Shown here piece after piece: positions 16,651-28,066 of a stretch of DNA of 64,000 bases. A model generated the notes under the pieces. That model did no database searches and was not told the origin of the DNA. It saw only the letters and a list, made by a program, of their open reading frames with translations. Each line of letters starts with the position of its first letter. The stretch's first letter is position 1. Origin of the DNA: Zygnema cylindricum. Its lineage: Eukaryota > Streptophyta > Zygnematophyceae > Zygnematales > Zygnemataceae. Where the stretch lies: positions 214,001 through 278,000 of the forward strand of contig JBBHKE010002320.1 in assembly GCA_037447655.1 (NCBI GenBank), in the 5' to 3' direction. The translations under genes were made by a program, and so were the position numbers.

Positions 16651-18552
16651 AAACAAAAAGACAAAAAACTAGATACCTTCTCCAAGGGTCTGATTCAGTA
16701 ACATCTTGTTTTAGAGCTTCATTCTCTCCACATTTTTATTCCTAATGTCACAAGTGCCCTTAGAATGCTCCATACAGAAACGAAGAATTTAATTGAATGC
16801 AATCGCTCAAAGACGGATGCCTTCAGACCTATTTGAAATTTGTTCAAAGGAAGCATCGCTATTTATTTTTCTTAAATCAGTTATACGCTCAAAGAGCGTG
16901 CCTTTCACTTTCAAAACAATAAGCTTTATTAAAAACCGGCGATGAAAAAACATCCGAGTACATGGAAACAAAAGAAAGGAACAGCCGAAATGGAACTGGA
17001 AAAAGTCACATAGAATCAAACGGTATCCTAGTGTTGTATATCGAACAAATTCGAGGTTAATATATTGCGACATCACTATTGGCCAATAATGTGATCAAGT
17101 TTCCTAAAAAAATAAACAATATATTTCTATAACTGGTAACAACCGTACGAAAATCTGTACATAAACCTTTTACCAAACAGAAAACATATCTCACCAAACC
17201 CGCACCGGACACTTGATAGGCCCAAAAATAATTGAATAGTTTCATAGTACGTCTCAAAATAATTTTTGAAGTACAGTATCGCAATAAAATCTACGTTTCT
17301 ACAAAGTCAAAATACGAATTACCGCCCACCACCTAGAAACAGAAATTTCTGTTTCAAAAAATAAATAAAAAAGCACATTAAAAACACACATAGGTTTGCT
17401 ATGTTTCCTTTTTTAGTTTCTGCAGATGTCCAGCATAAAAAAATTTAGTACATACCCTCACTTTTATCATGATCAATTCCCTTTCCTAAAAACCTCCTCA
17501 AAAGAATATTTGTAGGGAAATCTAAATACAGTACACTTTACAGAACAACACAACGGTTTACTTAGATTCTCGTCATTTCCTTGGACCACGTGTCCATTTA
17601 TTAAAAAAAAACCATGAAGTGTTGCATTTTCGGATTGCAGAAACTTTTGGATTTAATAAATCAGTGTTAACTGAAGTCAAACGTTTGGTACAAATACATT
17701 ATGGTACCATACCATAAGTGGTACATATTGTGGTCCTTCAAAGTGTGGCGTACACCACTGAGAAACGTTTTTCAGCCCCGGCATCGGAGAAAAACAAAGT
17801 TTGATGAATATGGAAATAACTGTCAGATTATCAAAGATTGTCACGATATCAATCGATAACAATGTAACGCGATTATCGGAGATACGATATATCCGGACGA
17901 TATAAGGATTAATGAGAACCACCAAAAAAGTACATTTTCAATTATAGACAAAACCTGCTCGATATATATAAAACTACAAAAATGACCTTCTACATTCGTG
18001 AAATACAAAAGGTTAATCAGCTGACTACCGGGATCAGATGAGTCAAAATAAATAATAAATAGATAAATACATGCAAAAAGAAAAGGACAGGATGCGAGCC
18101 ATCCTTAAGTACACCGTCAACTAAAAACACATCGGATCACACTTTGTTCCTGAAATTCCACTTTGTTTTTCTTTTCCTTTTTAAATACATAATAACATAA
18201 GCAATTACTTTTAGGTGTCATGTTACACCTGTGTTTCTATCTCGATAGCCTATAGTTCTGACAATGAACCTTTACCGAAACACATAGATAAAAAGAATAT
18301 GACTGGACTCTCGTGGGAAAAGACTCAGAAAAGCCTCACACCAAGTGCAAGACACAAATATCCTCGAGTAACTTTAAAACATGATCAACATGACCTAGTT
18401 ATACTCAAATGGGATTCACACTAAAGACAAGCGTGAAAAAATGGGCAATTCTTTCTTTAACACTCTTGACATAGTCCAGTTTGGAGTAAATTGACCATCC
18501 TATACCATCGTATTTGTAATGGAGGCAGTTACAGTGCAATTGGTAATATGAC
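16651..18552. other. Intergenic stretch, no supported gene
   Basis: AT-rich, with only short open frames lacking domains or coherent splice sites. It lies downstream of the UEV1 stop codon and will contain that gene's 3' untranslated region. Confidence 0.35.
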
Positions 18553-20981
18553 TTAGAAAGTACTCCCTTCTGGTGGCTGTGGAAGCTTTCGATTTCCGGC
18601 AGACGCCATCTCCCGTCTAAGTTCTGTCAAAATATTCTCCATGGTATATTCTCTACGCCAGTGTGCGAGCATGGGAAAATGTCGTGGCTCAACCTGGAGG
18701 GAGGGGGAGAGAGAGGGGGGGGAAAGGGAGAGAGAGGGGGGGAAAGAGAGGGGGGGAGAGAGAGAGAGAAGAGAGGGAGAGGAAGGTGAGGAGAGAGAGA
18801 GGGAGGGAGAGAAGGATGGAAGAGAGAGGGAGAGAAGGATGGAAGAGAGAGGAAGAGAGAGAGAGAGGTCAAGAACTGAAAAAGGTCATGAAGAAACAGC
18901 TAAAAAATGTTTTCACTCGTGTAATTGGTTTACTGTCTCCGTGCTTACTAACTGTAACTTTCCCCCAACAACAACAATAATGAAGAATCACGGAAATCTG
19001 TTGATTGTCATAGTTTGAAGCGACTGTATGAAGATTGAAGTCATCTTAACATAGGGTGTTATTTCCGCGATTGATAGGACCCTGCAACAAACTGTTCCAA
19101 CTAACTGACTTGCTTAAAGTGTCGTCTTTTTTAAAAACAAGACAAGGACAAATCCCCCCAAATTATTGTGACAATACATCACAAGTCATACCAAATTGTG
19201 CATAAAAATACCATCAAAGTATTGTAGTTATCAACATGATCAACACCACCCCAGCAACAAAAAATTTAACTGAAGGGCAATTATTGTTCCGGCAATCCAT
19301 GCTTCATTGACACTCAAATAAAAAACTACAAAACACATATAACAGAAATATGAAACACAAATTAGTGAAGAGCATCTGGATATTAGGAACTTGAATGCCT
19401 GAATCAGTCTTTCTCATTGAATACATGTTGCTCATTGCCCATTGAGCTGGAGGAACTACCAATTAGAGAATCTTTCGGGAGACCATGGACGGAATTTGTT
19501 GATGGGTTTTAGATGCAAAGACTTATATTTTTAGAACATACTAACAACGCCTACTTTCACTTCCACTTTGGCATTGTGTCTGGCATTGTCTGAAACTGTC
19601 CTCTAAATTTTATCAAATTGGATGTGTTCTTGCTTCCCAAATTGTTGCCAGAATTAACGCAAAGAACAAGCACATTCAATTCAAAAAACAAGCTTAGAAA
19701 GCTTACCGCTCCAGTTTCTTGGTTCACACTCATCATGTTGATCCTCGACTGGAAGCGAAGTCGGGGAGGACGGTCCGGATAGTCCTTATCACAATAAAGC
19801 TTCACCGTATAGATTCGGCCCTCGTGTACAGACTGGAAACAACACAAAGATTCAATAAACTCTATTACAACCAAAAAAAATAAAAATTGTCGGCAACTGA
19901 GAAACAATTGCACCATACCATATCATCAAATGCAGGACCAGGTTTGCTTAAACCGATTCGCGTAATCCTTATGAGCCTATTTCAACACAAGGATTTGTGG
20001 TAATTGTTGGTCCTCGGGGAAGACAGAATTGCATAAACCCTAACGGAGGATTTTACAACTGCCCAGTCGCATGACTGTTGGCTTCTGGAGACCTTCAGAA
20101 TGTGAACCATATACAGAACCAACGATGTTGGCAATATTATCAAAGTCCACTTGCCCATAAACCATCAGTAAATACCTCAACAATATAAAATGGCGCTCAA
20201 CTTTACTAGAATGTAAATAAACTGATGTATACTACTTCACGTTATCCAGGAGAAATAAACAAGATTCAACAAAGCTAAGGCAGCTGTCAGATTGCTCTTA
20301 AAATAAGTTTTTTTCAAAATTTCCTAGACTCAGGATGGCTGACAACTATTATTGCCATTTGAGGGAATAAGATACCACATTCCCTGCAAATGTTAGTCCA
20401 CATAATGATAACAATAATGTTAGTGAAATTTTGAGGATACATGACAATAATTGCCTTCCAACAACCTTATTTCGGAGACCAGTAAAAATGAAACAAAAAT
20501 ACCAGGAGTAATTAAACACCGAGAAGAGTGAAAAATACCCAAATTTATCAAAAACAGAGCGAAATCAAGGTGTTAAAATAATCGAAAATTTCCTACATTG
20601 TTTGGCATCATCTCGAATCAAAAAGGTGGAAAACCCTACAAAACATGAGCAAAGTTTGTATTGTGTTCGTGAAATCTTACATTATTTGGTCCTATTATTG
20701 TTCCAGACCATGACCTCATGAATACGTCATCCGCATCTTCCATGCCATAACTGACAGATCCATCGCCAATGCCTTTCTCCCCTCTGTCCAGCTCATCAAG
20801 AAGCCGGAAGTTTCGAGGAACTGCACAAAACATTTTCAGTCATAACCTGCATTTTTATTCCTGAGATATTAAGGTAAATAAAAAAAGCAAACACGGAAGT
20901 GCAATGCAATCAACATCATATGAGAGAAAACGGCCGAGACTAAAGAGGCTTACCGACAACTGCAGTGCTGGCTGATGTCAT
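18553..20981 (-). CDS. UEV1: Ubiquitin-conjugating enzyme E2 variant (UEV1/MMS2 type), four exons, complete
   Basis: Minus-strand exons 20981-20954, 20820-20681, 19832-19707 and 18693-18553 sum to 435 nt: 144 residues plus TAA. All introns are GT-AG and the phases agree. The protein has an MTSASTAVV start, [62 protein letters not shown], then [11 protein letters not shown] and a QPPEGSTF end. It has the UBC fold but no HPN...C active site, which is the mark of UEVs. Such proteins pair with UBC13 to make Lys63-linked ubiquitin chains in DNA damage tolerance. The wording is very close to plant UEV1 ([16 protein letters not shown]). Length is normal for plants. The last intron ends in a long pyrimidine tract. 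Confidence 0.95.
18694..18868. repeat. GGGAGAGA repeat forming a giant polypyrimidine tract at the UEV1 exon 4 acceptor
   Basis: On the gene strand this is about 170 nt of almost pure C/T ending in CCTCCAG immediately before exon 4. It occupies the place of the normal polypyrimidine tract. Open frames in it are repeat artefacts. Confidence 0.9.
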
Positions 20982-21282
20982 AGGATCCTTCCTTACTTCA
21001 CTCAGAGTACAGTGCGAGTTGACGAGAGAATGGCGAGAATATTCGCACAGAGAGACGCTTCAAATTTTGGTCGATGGCAGGTGAGTGGTGATGAGTCGAC
21101 TCTCTCCCTACAAGCAGAGGATGGAGATGACAGATGAAAGGTCGAACCGTATTTAGAGTGGATCATGACACACACTGAAACGCTGGCCAACTAGGATGGC
21201 GTGAAATCGACCGTACAAAAGGATTTTTGACGCAATTTCAATTTTCAACGACTCTTGTCAGCTGTCACAGGATTGCCACTAA

Positions 21283-21453
21283 AGTACACCGTGTTTAGTG
21301 TTCATGTTTTTTTTCCAGCTTTAAACATCTTTTCTCATTGCACAGTCGTCAAATTGTTAAATCTGACGGTTGTTATTGAATGGAAAGATTCTCAACGTCC
21401 CATTGGTCGTCTTCCACCGAAAATCGGACACTTAAGTGGAAGAAAGAACATTA
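21283..21453 (+). mobile_element. MITE family 1, truncated copy
   Basis: Starts with GTACACCGTGTTTAGTGTTCATG and carries the family interior (TCTGACGGTTGTTATTGAATGGAAAGATTCTCAAC, split here by similarity to 27720-27780). Its right end is missing: it stops where the hairpin element at 21454 begins. Confidence 0.55.
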
Positions 21454-22164
21454 AGGGTGAACTTCCATCAGGCGAAAAGTGGGGTTCTTTACTGGAAAAA
21501 GTGTAATGTCGTACAGATCCAACTCATTTTCGTACAGAGACGTACTGATTTTTTTAATTTTTTTTTAAACATGATTACTGTCGGCACGTCAAGATTCTCC
21601 AAACTTCTGGGCGACAACATCGACCGTCCGATTACGTGTTTTCGAAGCAGGCGGTCACGTCGTCCAGCGATTAATTACTCTCCTCAGGGAGGAGAGTAAT
21701 CAATCACCGGACGTGTAAAATGTTTACGCGTGGAAAGGTCACGTACGGGCCGCGCGCGTTCGGACAGGTGGGAATCAAATCCAACGAAAACCACCAAAAA
21801 AAATATTTGTTGAAGAATGTGTCGTGACGCCTCCTCCACGATCCGCTGACATCCGGAATTTATGGCGCCACGATGAAACACGAACGACAAAACAGTTACG
21901 AAAAATAAAAAACACGAACGTACAAATTGTACATTCACCAAATTTAATTTTGCGGCTGGATGTACGGATACAAGTTCAGATATTGTGCTTTGGAATCTTT
22001 GACTGCTACGTCGTCAGAACATGAACCTACGTGCGTCCAATCGAAAGAAAGCACGTACGCGATAGATTCCATAGGTGACACGACCTGATGGAGAAGTGAA
22101 CGAAGTATTACTGCCAGTAAACGTTTCCGTAGAATACTGTCTGCGCCAGATGGAGGGTTACCCT
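21454..22164. mobile_element. Hairpin-bearing TIR element, copy A
   Basis: The left end AGGGTGAACTTCCATCAGGCG and the reverse complement of the right end CGCCAGATGGAGGGTTACCCT match over most of 21 bases. The whole 711 bp aligns with 28067-28793. Shared blocks include CAAGATTCTCCAAACTT, GACATCCGGAAT, ACGTACAAATTGTACATT and CACGACCTGATGGAGAAG. No ORF continues through both copies. The centre is a hairpin (21669-21705) whose sequence differs from those in the other copies. Confidence 0.7.
21669..21705. repeat. Central hairpin of copy A
   Basis: Left arm ATTACTCTCCTC (21674-21685), loop AGG, right arm GAGGAGAGTAAT: 12 perfect base pairs, extended by GATT/AATC after one mismatch. Confidence 0.85.
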
Positions 22165-22200
22165 AAAAGTCTAAAACTAACAACGATACAAGGTGTACTG

Positions 22201-22423
22201 TACACTGCGAGTCGCTTTTAGCGCTAAACAAATATTTAGTGTTAAAAAACAATTAGTGTGATTAACGCTAATTGGGAAATTGGGGATTTTGACTGAAATC
22301 AGTCACTCTAATTTGTTTTTTAGGGTTTTTTTAAATATAATTAATCACTCTATTTAAGTTTTTAGGTCTAAATTTAGGGGCACCGAATTAGCGTGATTGA
22401 CTCTAATAGCGATTCGCGGTGTA
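22201..22423. mobile_element. Small MITE with TACACYGCGARTCGC ends (family 3)
   Basis: The left end TACACTGCGAGTCGCTTTTAG pairs with the right end CTAATAGCGATTCGCGGTGTA. The right half (ATCACTCTATTTAAG...GGGGCACCGAATTAGCGTGATT, broken here for length) is repeated at 34060-34145, and a similar right end is at 33190-33225. Confidence 0.65.
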
Positions 22424-22532
22424 CTGTTGTGCACTGAAGGAATGCGTAATGTAGCGTTTTCCCCTCGATATGTGTCGATAAGCTACATGTTATTAGCGTA
22501 GCGCCAAAATTTTAACAGTGGACGGTAGGGGT

Positions 22533-22992
22533 CAGAGGTCGCAAAAGTCAAAATTTTAGATAACCGAAACTAACCGTTTTTTTTTTCAAAATCTGAGTAC
22601 CCGACGCCCGACAGGGTTATGTCACACTCCAAAATTGTTAACCGTTACCCGAAACGCGTTTACAAAAATAACAGTTAACACAAACTCGATTTTTCTCGAC
22701 TACCCGTAACCGCCCGTACCCGAAAAGTATAAAATTAATGGTACATTTGCCTCATACCTTCCACGATACCAAAAGTATAAAGTACAATAATGTTGGATAA
22801 TATGGACAGTACAAAAATTTCAAACTTTTTTCGTTTTTCGCTTACCCGACCGTAACCGATTTTTTTTTTCTGTGAATGAACCGCCCGAATCCGCTCGGCC
22901 CCCCAAATTTGGCACCCGAATCCGTTCCAGATCCGACGCGGGCGGTCGGCTAATGGTCGGTTACAGTTATGGTTAACCGTTTGCGACCTGTG
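22533..22992. mobile_element. Non-autonomous hAT-type element with perfect 8-bp target duplication
   Basis: The ends are CAGAGGTCGC and GCGACCTGTG (inverted, nine of ten matching), flanked on both sides by GTAGGGGT (22525-22532 and 22993-23000). Eight-base duplications and C-A-G-rich short TIRs are hAT hallmarks. The interior is rich in ACCGNNAACCG words and has no ORF of note. Related, less complete copies are at 33499-33776 and 56062-56331, plus a fragment at 33240-33385. Confidence 0.85.
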
Positions 22993-23000
22993 GTAGGGGT

Positions 23001-23639
23001 CCGAAGGCACTCGGTCCGTGCGAGGTTCGGTTTCGAAAATTACACGAGCGGCCGCACGCCTGCTGGTTCAAATAACAAGAGTTCATTCCTAATTTTTTTT
23101 GCCAACTACGCTTTCCAAATTAGAGGGTAAATCTGGTTAAAATTGACACGTACGATCAAAAATTTAAAGGGCGACAAATCGGGTGGGTACTGCCATGTAG
23201 TATTATTTATATCTTACATCGTGTTATATGTTCAATACAACTGAAATATGGTTTCTCTCCTTCAGATTTTGATAATAGTGTCTCGCAATTCTACATCAAT
23301 TTGTAGGCCATGCTAAATTTCATTGACTCGAAAGTCTACTCGGTGATAAGTTGCTTCAAATATCTTTAGTGAGGGTCTCGTGTTGCTTCTTACGACCACC
23401 ATAAGGTTAGCTACTGACCTAAAGAGTTAATTTCTCATGGCAATAACATCTATTTAGGGTTTTTGATAGACGACATTGCTCTAGCTCATGTGATCTATAA
23501 CCACAATAAGTCTTCTACCATTTCAACTTTCGTTTTTATCAATTGGTTCACTTCTACCGATAGAGGCCGTGATAAAGTTTTCCCATCATCTTTCCTCGTT
23601 GGTGCAATAACATATTATTTATAACCGTCAAATGTAATA
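23001..23639. other. Non-genic stretch, no feature recognised
   Basis: Only short frames without domains. The later part may be a decayed upstream portion of the core ORF remnant that follows. Confidence 0.3.
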
Positions 23640-23900
23640 ACTTGTTTAGGGTTGTCCTTGCGGTTGAAGCACAAGGTCAAGTCCAGTATTGTTCTTCGTT
23701 AAGTGACCTTAGCTTTAACTGGCTTTTGCTCATTCCGCTTCACATCTTTTTATATCTTCTCATGCGCTTCCCTTACGCCTCGGCTTGTTACACCTCTTGC
23801 TCTTAGGCAAGCCCCGTCGCATTTGCATTCAGCATAAAAGTGAGCAAGACGTATATTTTCTCAATTTATCACACGACATGAACCGTGCAACAACATGTGT
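23640..23900 (+). pseudogene. Decayed relative of the RT-associated core ORF
   Basis: CTTCTCATGCGCTTCCCTTA and CTCTTAGGCAAGCCCCGTCGC, then GTGAGCAAGACG, follow the same order as 1155-1260 (CTTCTGCACTCCG, CTTAGGCAAACCTCGTTGCC, CGACGAGCAAGG). All frames contain stops. Confidence 0.45.
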
Positions 23901-24540
23901 CAAGCTCATGTGCTTCACAGGCACTCCTTTTATCTTACCAAGGATTCCCGGGCCCTTTTTTTTTTCCTCTGTACGCTCCTTAAAGTACGGGGAAAGGAGC
24001 GCACTCAGCCGGACCAAATTCTTCTATTTTCCTAACTGAACGGAACGCACTTTATTTCGCGCCTAACGGAGGCCGGAAGACAAAGTTACTCCGTTCCAAA
24101 GATTACCATCCTGTTACATGTGACAAGTGTTGTTTTGAGACAAAAGCCGGAACCGAAGACGATGAGGATGCCGGTGTAGTCATCTCGGAACCAAACCAAG
24201 CAAGAAACTTTCACAAAAACTGGTCTGAAAAACAGCAACTTCAACAGTTGATAAAACTCAAACCAGAGACACAATATCTCTGACAATCTACAACAGTGTA
24301 GATAATATCAGAATGAAGATACACACAAAATTACAAGTAATTCTGCCAACAGATCTGTGAGATATCCACAGATGAAAATGCCAAAACCAGGCTGTACAGT
24401 TTTTGACTACAAAATGTTCATACCTTCAAAGTTATCTAAGTCCTACTAATATACACCGAAGCCTATGCTGCTGAACGTACGGAGGCATACCAGCCGTACA
24501 ATAAATACCTGCGGAATTTTGATATTTTGTGAGACACAAT
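23901..24540. other. Unresolved stretch, probably partly a decayed LTR (minus strand)
   Basis: 24215-24520 loosely follows the minus-strand order of the 1.29-kb LTR at 35477-36770 (ACAACAG, AGATACACACA, CTAAGTCCTAC), and its GTACGGAGGCAT...CAGCCGTAC motif recurs at 55548-55571. This argues against the ORF-like run at 23983-24283 being an exon. Confidence 0.35.
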
Positions 24541-25787
24541 CTTAGACTTGGGGTTATGGCCTACTCTGTCTTTTGCAAGTAGTGTATGGAGTACTTTTCA
24601 CTACTTGTACAATTTTGAATCTGGTTTTCTACTTGTTTTCATTTTTTTCAATCTTCATTGTTTAGTGGTTGTTTGTGTAGTTTGTCTTTTATGTAAGGCA
24701 AGGGATATCGATCCCTTTCTTCAAATTTTTATCAACAAAATTTTGTTTCACTTATGTTTTTTACTTTGATTGTTTGTCTGCTGTCTTTTTTAAGTTTCTT
24801 TTTTCTTGAGTTGCAAAAAAATGTCTTGTAACGTATAAGAGAATATATGTGAGTAATACATCTTAATAAAAATACATAATGCTTAGAATGCGAAATCCTT
24901 TCCTCAAAGGTTACAGGATTGCAAAATGAGCATCAAACGATATCTTATGTTTAAGGTTTTCTAGTGATTTTTGTTGGATTTCGATATAGTTTGTTCGAAA
25001 GTCACAATTTAGTCGCCTTTTATAAGGTTTTGTCGCCCGTTGTCGTTAATTATACATTCATTTCCAAATGCAACAATTTTGAATGACTTGTTTCTGGTTG
25101 GTGTTCTCTTTGAAGACAATAGCCACACATTGTATGGGTTGCGCAATTGCGTAACATATACGGAAAAAAAAAGTCGGACGCTCCACAATTGCACTTGGAA
25201 GCTTAGAGACTCGATATCGATCTCATATAAACATGTTTTATAGAAAATTTGTATAGATCACTACGAAAACGTACGAGTTTAGTTGATAGCCTCACTTTCT
25301 CACAAACGAAGGTCCACCCTTAACGGAGTTTCGAGGAAGAATTTAAAAGGGTAGAAGCGTAAAAATCGATTGGTTAATGGTTTTTGTTTTTGCATCTGCA
25401 AAGCAATCGCTACAAAAAGTCTGTACATGATCACCGTCTTTGAGGAGGACGATTTTTATCTAGTAACCTTTCAAAATTGTTACATTTGGATAGCCAGACC
25501 AAATGCCACAATATCATACCATTGAAACTCTTACACGTTGTATAGGCCATGCAACTACAGACTGATCGATGCAAATCCACCAAAGTCTTGCATAATACTG
25601 AGTCGGATATCTTGTCACGCTCACAGTCCATAGTGGTTTGTCTTACTTTTATTTATTGTTTGTAGGTTGTTTGATTATTTTTAATGCGATAATGTTTTCA
25701 TACAAATCTTACATTCATATCTTTATCTTGTAAAATTTTAGTCGATTTTGAATATCATCACATGGTACCTGTGGATTTAAGGCACTT
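24541..25787. other. AT-rich stretch, no supported gene
   Basis: Short frames on both strands have no domain, no consistent splice sites and no repeat partner that I could see. Confidence 0.3.
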
Positions 25788-26240
25788 AGGGTGAAGTTCC
25801 ATCAGGCGAAAAGTAGCGTAATTTACAGGGTCCGCGACCCTCCGCACCAAATCGTACCGCCTATTTTGTTTTTATACGCAAAACTACATTACAGAGAATC
25901 TTGTCGATACTCTCTGAAGGTCTTGGAGGTAATACTGGCCGTTGAATGTTCATCTGCGAGGAGTTCGCTTTATTTTTTTTTGTAACTGTCAACCCACCTC
26001 GAAAAGGTGGGTTGGCAAATACAGAAAAAAAAAATCGTGACACACTCGACGATTAAGCTACGTGTCGTGATGGAAAACCAACAAAAAATCTTAAGATTTG
26101 CACATGACACGCGCTTTCCAAAATACAACCGAAAATAAAAACGAAATTTCGTAACATTCCCTCGTCACGCTATTATCGGTAACTTTTGTTCGTCACACTA
26201 TTTATCTCAAAAGACTTCTGTTATGTTTGAAAACTGAAAA
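25788..26240. mobile_element. Hairpin-bearing element, copy C (right end unclear)
   Basis: Begins AGGGTGAAGTTCCATCAGGCG, the same end as copy A, and GAAAACCAACAAAAAATCTTA aligns with the segment to the right of the hairpin in copy A. It is more diverged in between. Its central hairpin has yet another stem sequence. Confidence 0.5.
25987..26017. repeat. Central hairpin of copy C
   Basis: CAACCCACCT (25990-25999), loop CGAAA, AGGTGGGTTG: ten perfect pairs, extended by TGT/GCA with one G-T pair. Confidence 0.8.
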
Positions 26241-26339
26241 CCCTAAAAAATGAGTTGGCGTACAAACTAGCATTTGCAAAATTTATAAAAAATGTGTCGT
26301 ATGATTACTTCGTACGCAGGTACGTGGTACGCAAGTTAA

Positions 26340-27310
26340 GATTTGAAGTGAAGTTTGTGCAATTTTGTGTCCCCCATTGGAACACTGGATTCAGGAAGCC
26401 TCTAGGTAACATTTGGCTAGCCCTCTTTCAATTTGGATCACTGCTCCCCAAGTAGGTAAATAGACAATTTGACTGCACCTCTGTGCAGTCTGGACTCCTC
26501 TGAGTTCACAGCAAAAAGAATCACTGAAAACGCCCAACCAGACGTTTAATAATAAAGTGGCAAAGATGCTAATATTGACACAAGCTTGTTGGGAGAGAGG
26601 CGGCTACCTCCTCAATCCTCTAAGTCCTAAACCCCTCTCACAACCCCTATCTACTTATGTACGAACCAATCTGAAGACTGTACAGTACATTAAGGTACTA
26701 ATGTCGATGTACTTTCTGTACGGCTTGTGTACGACAAGGCCATGGAGTGGACGCATGTCTCCTTCAGACTCGTCCTCATGCTCTATGGGATTCCCGCTTC
26801 CCAAATATATATCTTGCCACGTGTCGCCAGGTCATGTCACGTCCGAAAACCACCAAGATGGCCATTCAAGGATCCCGGCGATGATGCGGGCCGTCGGATC
26901 AAAACCGGCTTTTAATGTTTGTCGTCCAAAATAACAAATGTCCGGTACATTTGTTTCGTGAGCACTAAAACTTAACTAGTTTCTATGCTCTTAATTTATT
27001 ATCCCGTTGAACGAATTAATGATCTTGCTAATGTTTAAATAGCTATCAAACCCTATGTATCCTAACGGACTTCTACGACAGACCGGTAAGAGCTGACGGC
27101 TACACCTCGCTCTGCCGGTTGGAGGTTCAAGTCCAGCCGAACTCAACCTTTTTGTTGAGAGTGACTTAGGTCACTTTTTAGTCCTGCCTATGGAGTTGAG
27201 GCACCCATGGCTCCATCGCCCTCTCTCTCTTTCAGTGACTACAACAAGTATGGGGGCTAGAGAGAGAAGGTGGAGGCAGGTTGCCAGTGCTTTGTCTTTT
27301 GTTTATTTTA
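26340..27310 (+). repeat. Second copy of the right arm of the inverted-repeat element
   Basis: Aligns with 1590-2450 in the same order: GCCTCTAGG-TAA-ATTTGGC, GCAAAAAGAATCACTGA, a GTAC-rich block with TTAAGGTACTAATG and TGTACGACAAGG, GGGCCGTCGGATCAAAACC, the tRNA-like module, and a tail with CTCTCTTTC. No inverted partner arm is present next to it. Confidence 0.55.
27066..27140 (+). other. tRNA-like module in the second arm copy
   Basis: CCGGTAAGAGCTGACGG is followed about 30 bases later by GGTTCAAGTCC, a perfect B-box. A full cloverleaf is not evident. Its position within the arm equals that of 2268-2342. Confidence 0.45.
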
Positions 27311-27642
27311 CATAATTTAAGACCTAGAAAACACCTTCCCTAAATCAGTGATTTCAACAGTTTGTCGGTGCTAAAAATCTGAAAGATATTCAATATCGGA
27401 TCGTAGCTTGCGTGGCGCTATTCAATTTAGAACACGTGGCTTACAATCTCTACGTGATGGAACATCGACTCAATCGACCCGGTCTGTAGAGTTTGCCGAA
27501 CAATTATAGAAACGTATGATGGAACTTCACCCTTATGCTACAGGCTACTGTAGTTAATTGGCTCGACATGATGGCAAATTGGTCGGGTAACTACATCGCT
27601 CGATTTTAGTGTTATTTTATTTTTTAGCGTAAATGGTATATT

Positions 27643-27870
27643 ACACCGTGTATCGCTATTAGTATTAATAGTTTTTTTGCCGCTTAAAATATATTTTTTC
27701 CGTACACACTTATCGGATTGTAGATCTGACGGTTTTGATTGAAAGGGAATATTCTCAGCTTCCAATAGGCGTCTCAAATTGGAAATCGGACAAGTGTGTC
27801 CAAAGAAAAGATGTGAAAAGTGGTGAATTAACTATTAACCCTGATAACCATACGCGGTTTAGCGTTCATA
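27643..27870. mobile_element. MITE family 1, complete copy
   Basis: TACACCGTGTATCGCTATTAG at the left and a diverged inverted counterpart near 27850 (ACCGCG, GGTTAATAGTTAATTC, CACACTTGTCCGATTT on the opposite strand). The interior TCTGACGGTTTTGATTGAAA matches 21370-21390 and, inverted, 6355-6378. Confidence 0.6.
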
Positions 27871-28066
27871 ATGCTATTTTCCGTATTTTTGTCGAAAAAA
27901 AATAACAATAGGATTACATTTTGGTACTTTTGTGTGTCGACTTAAAGCATACATGCTGATCAACAGTATTTAAAATGCAAGTTTACAACCCTGACAGCAT
28001 TCGCGGAGAGATGTATTGAACTTGTGGGGTTTGAAAATCTACTAATCTACGAACATTGTTTGAGTA

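Noticed and set aside
19557-19916. 119-codon minus ORF taken as a whole gene
   Set aside because: Only 19707-19832 of it is coding (UEV1 exon 3); the rest is intron.
23983-24283. A 100-codon run with KDYHPVTCDKCCFETKAG that looked like a terminal exon with a zinc-binding pair
   Set aside because: No clear acceptor or family match, and its 3' part follows the order of a decayed LTR also seen at 55061-55895.
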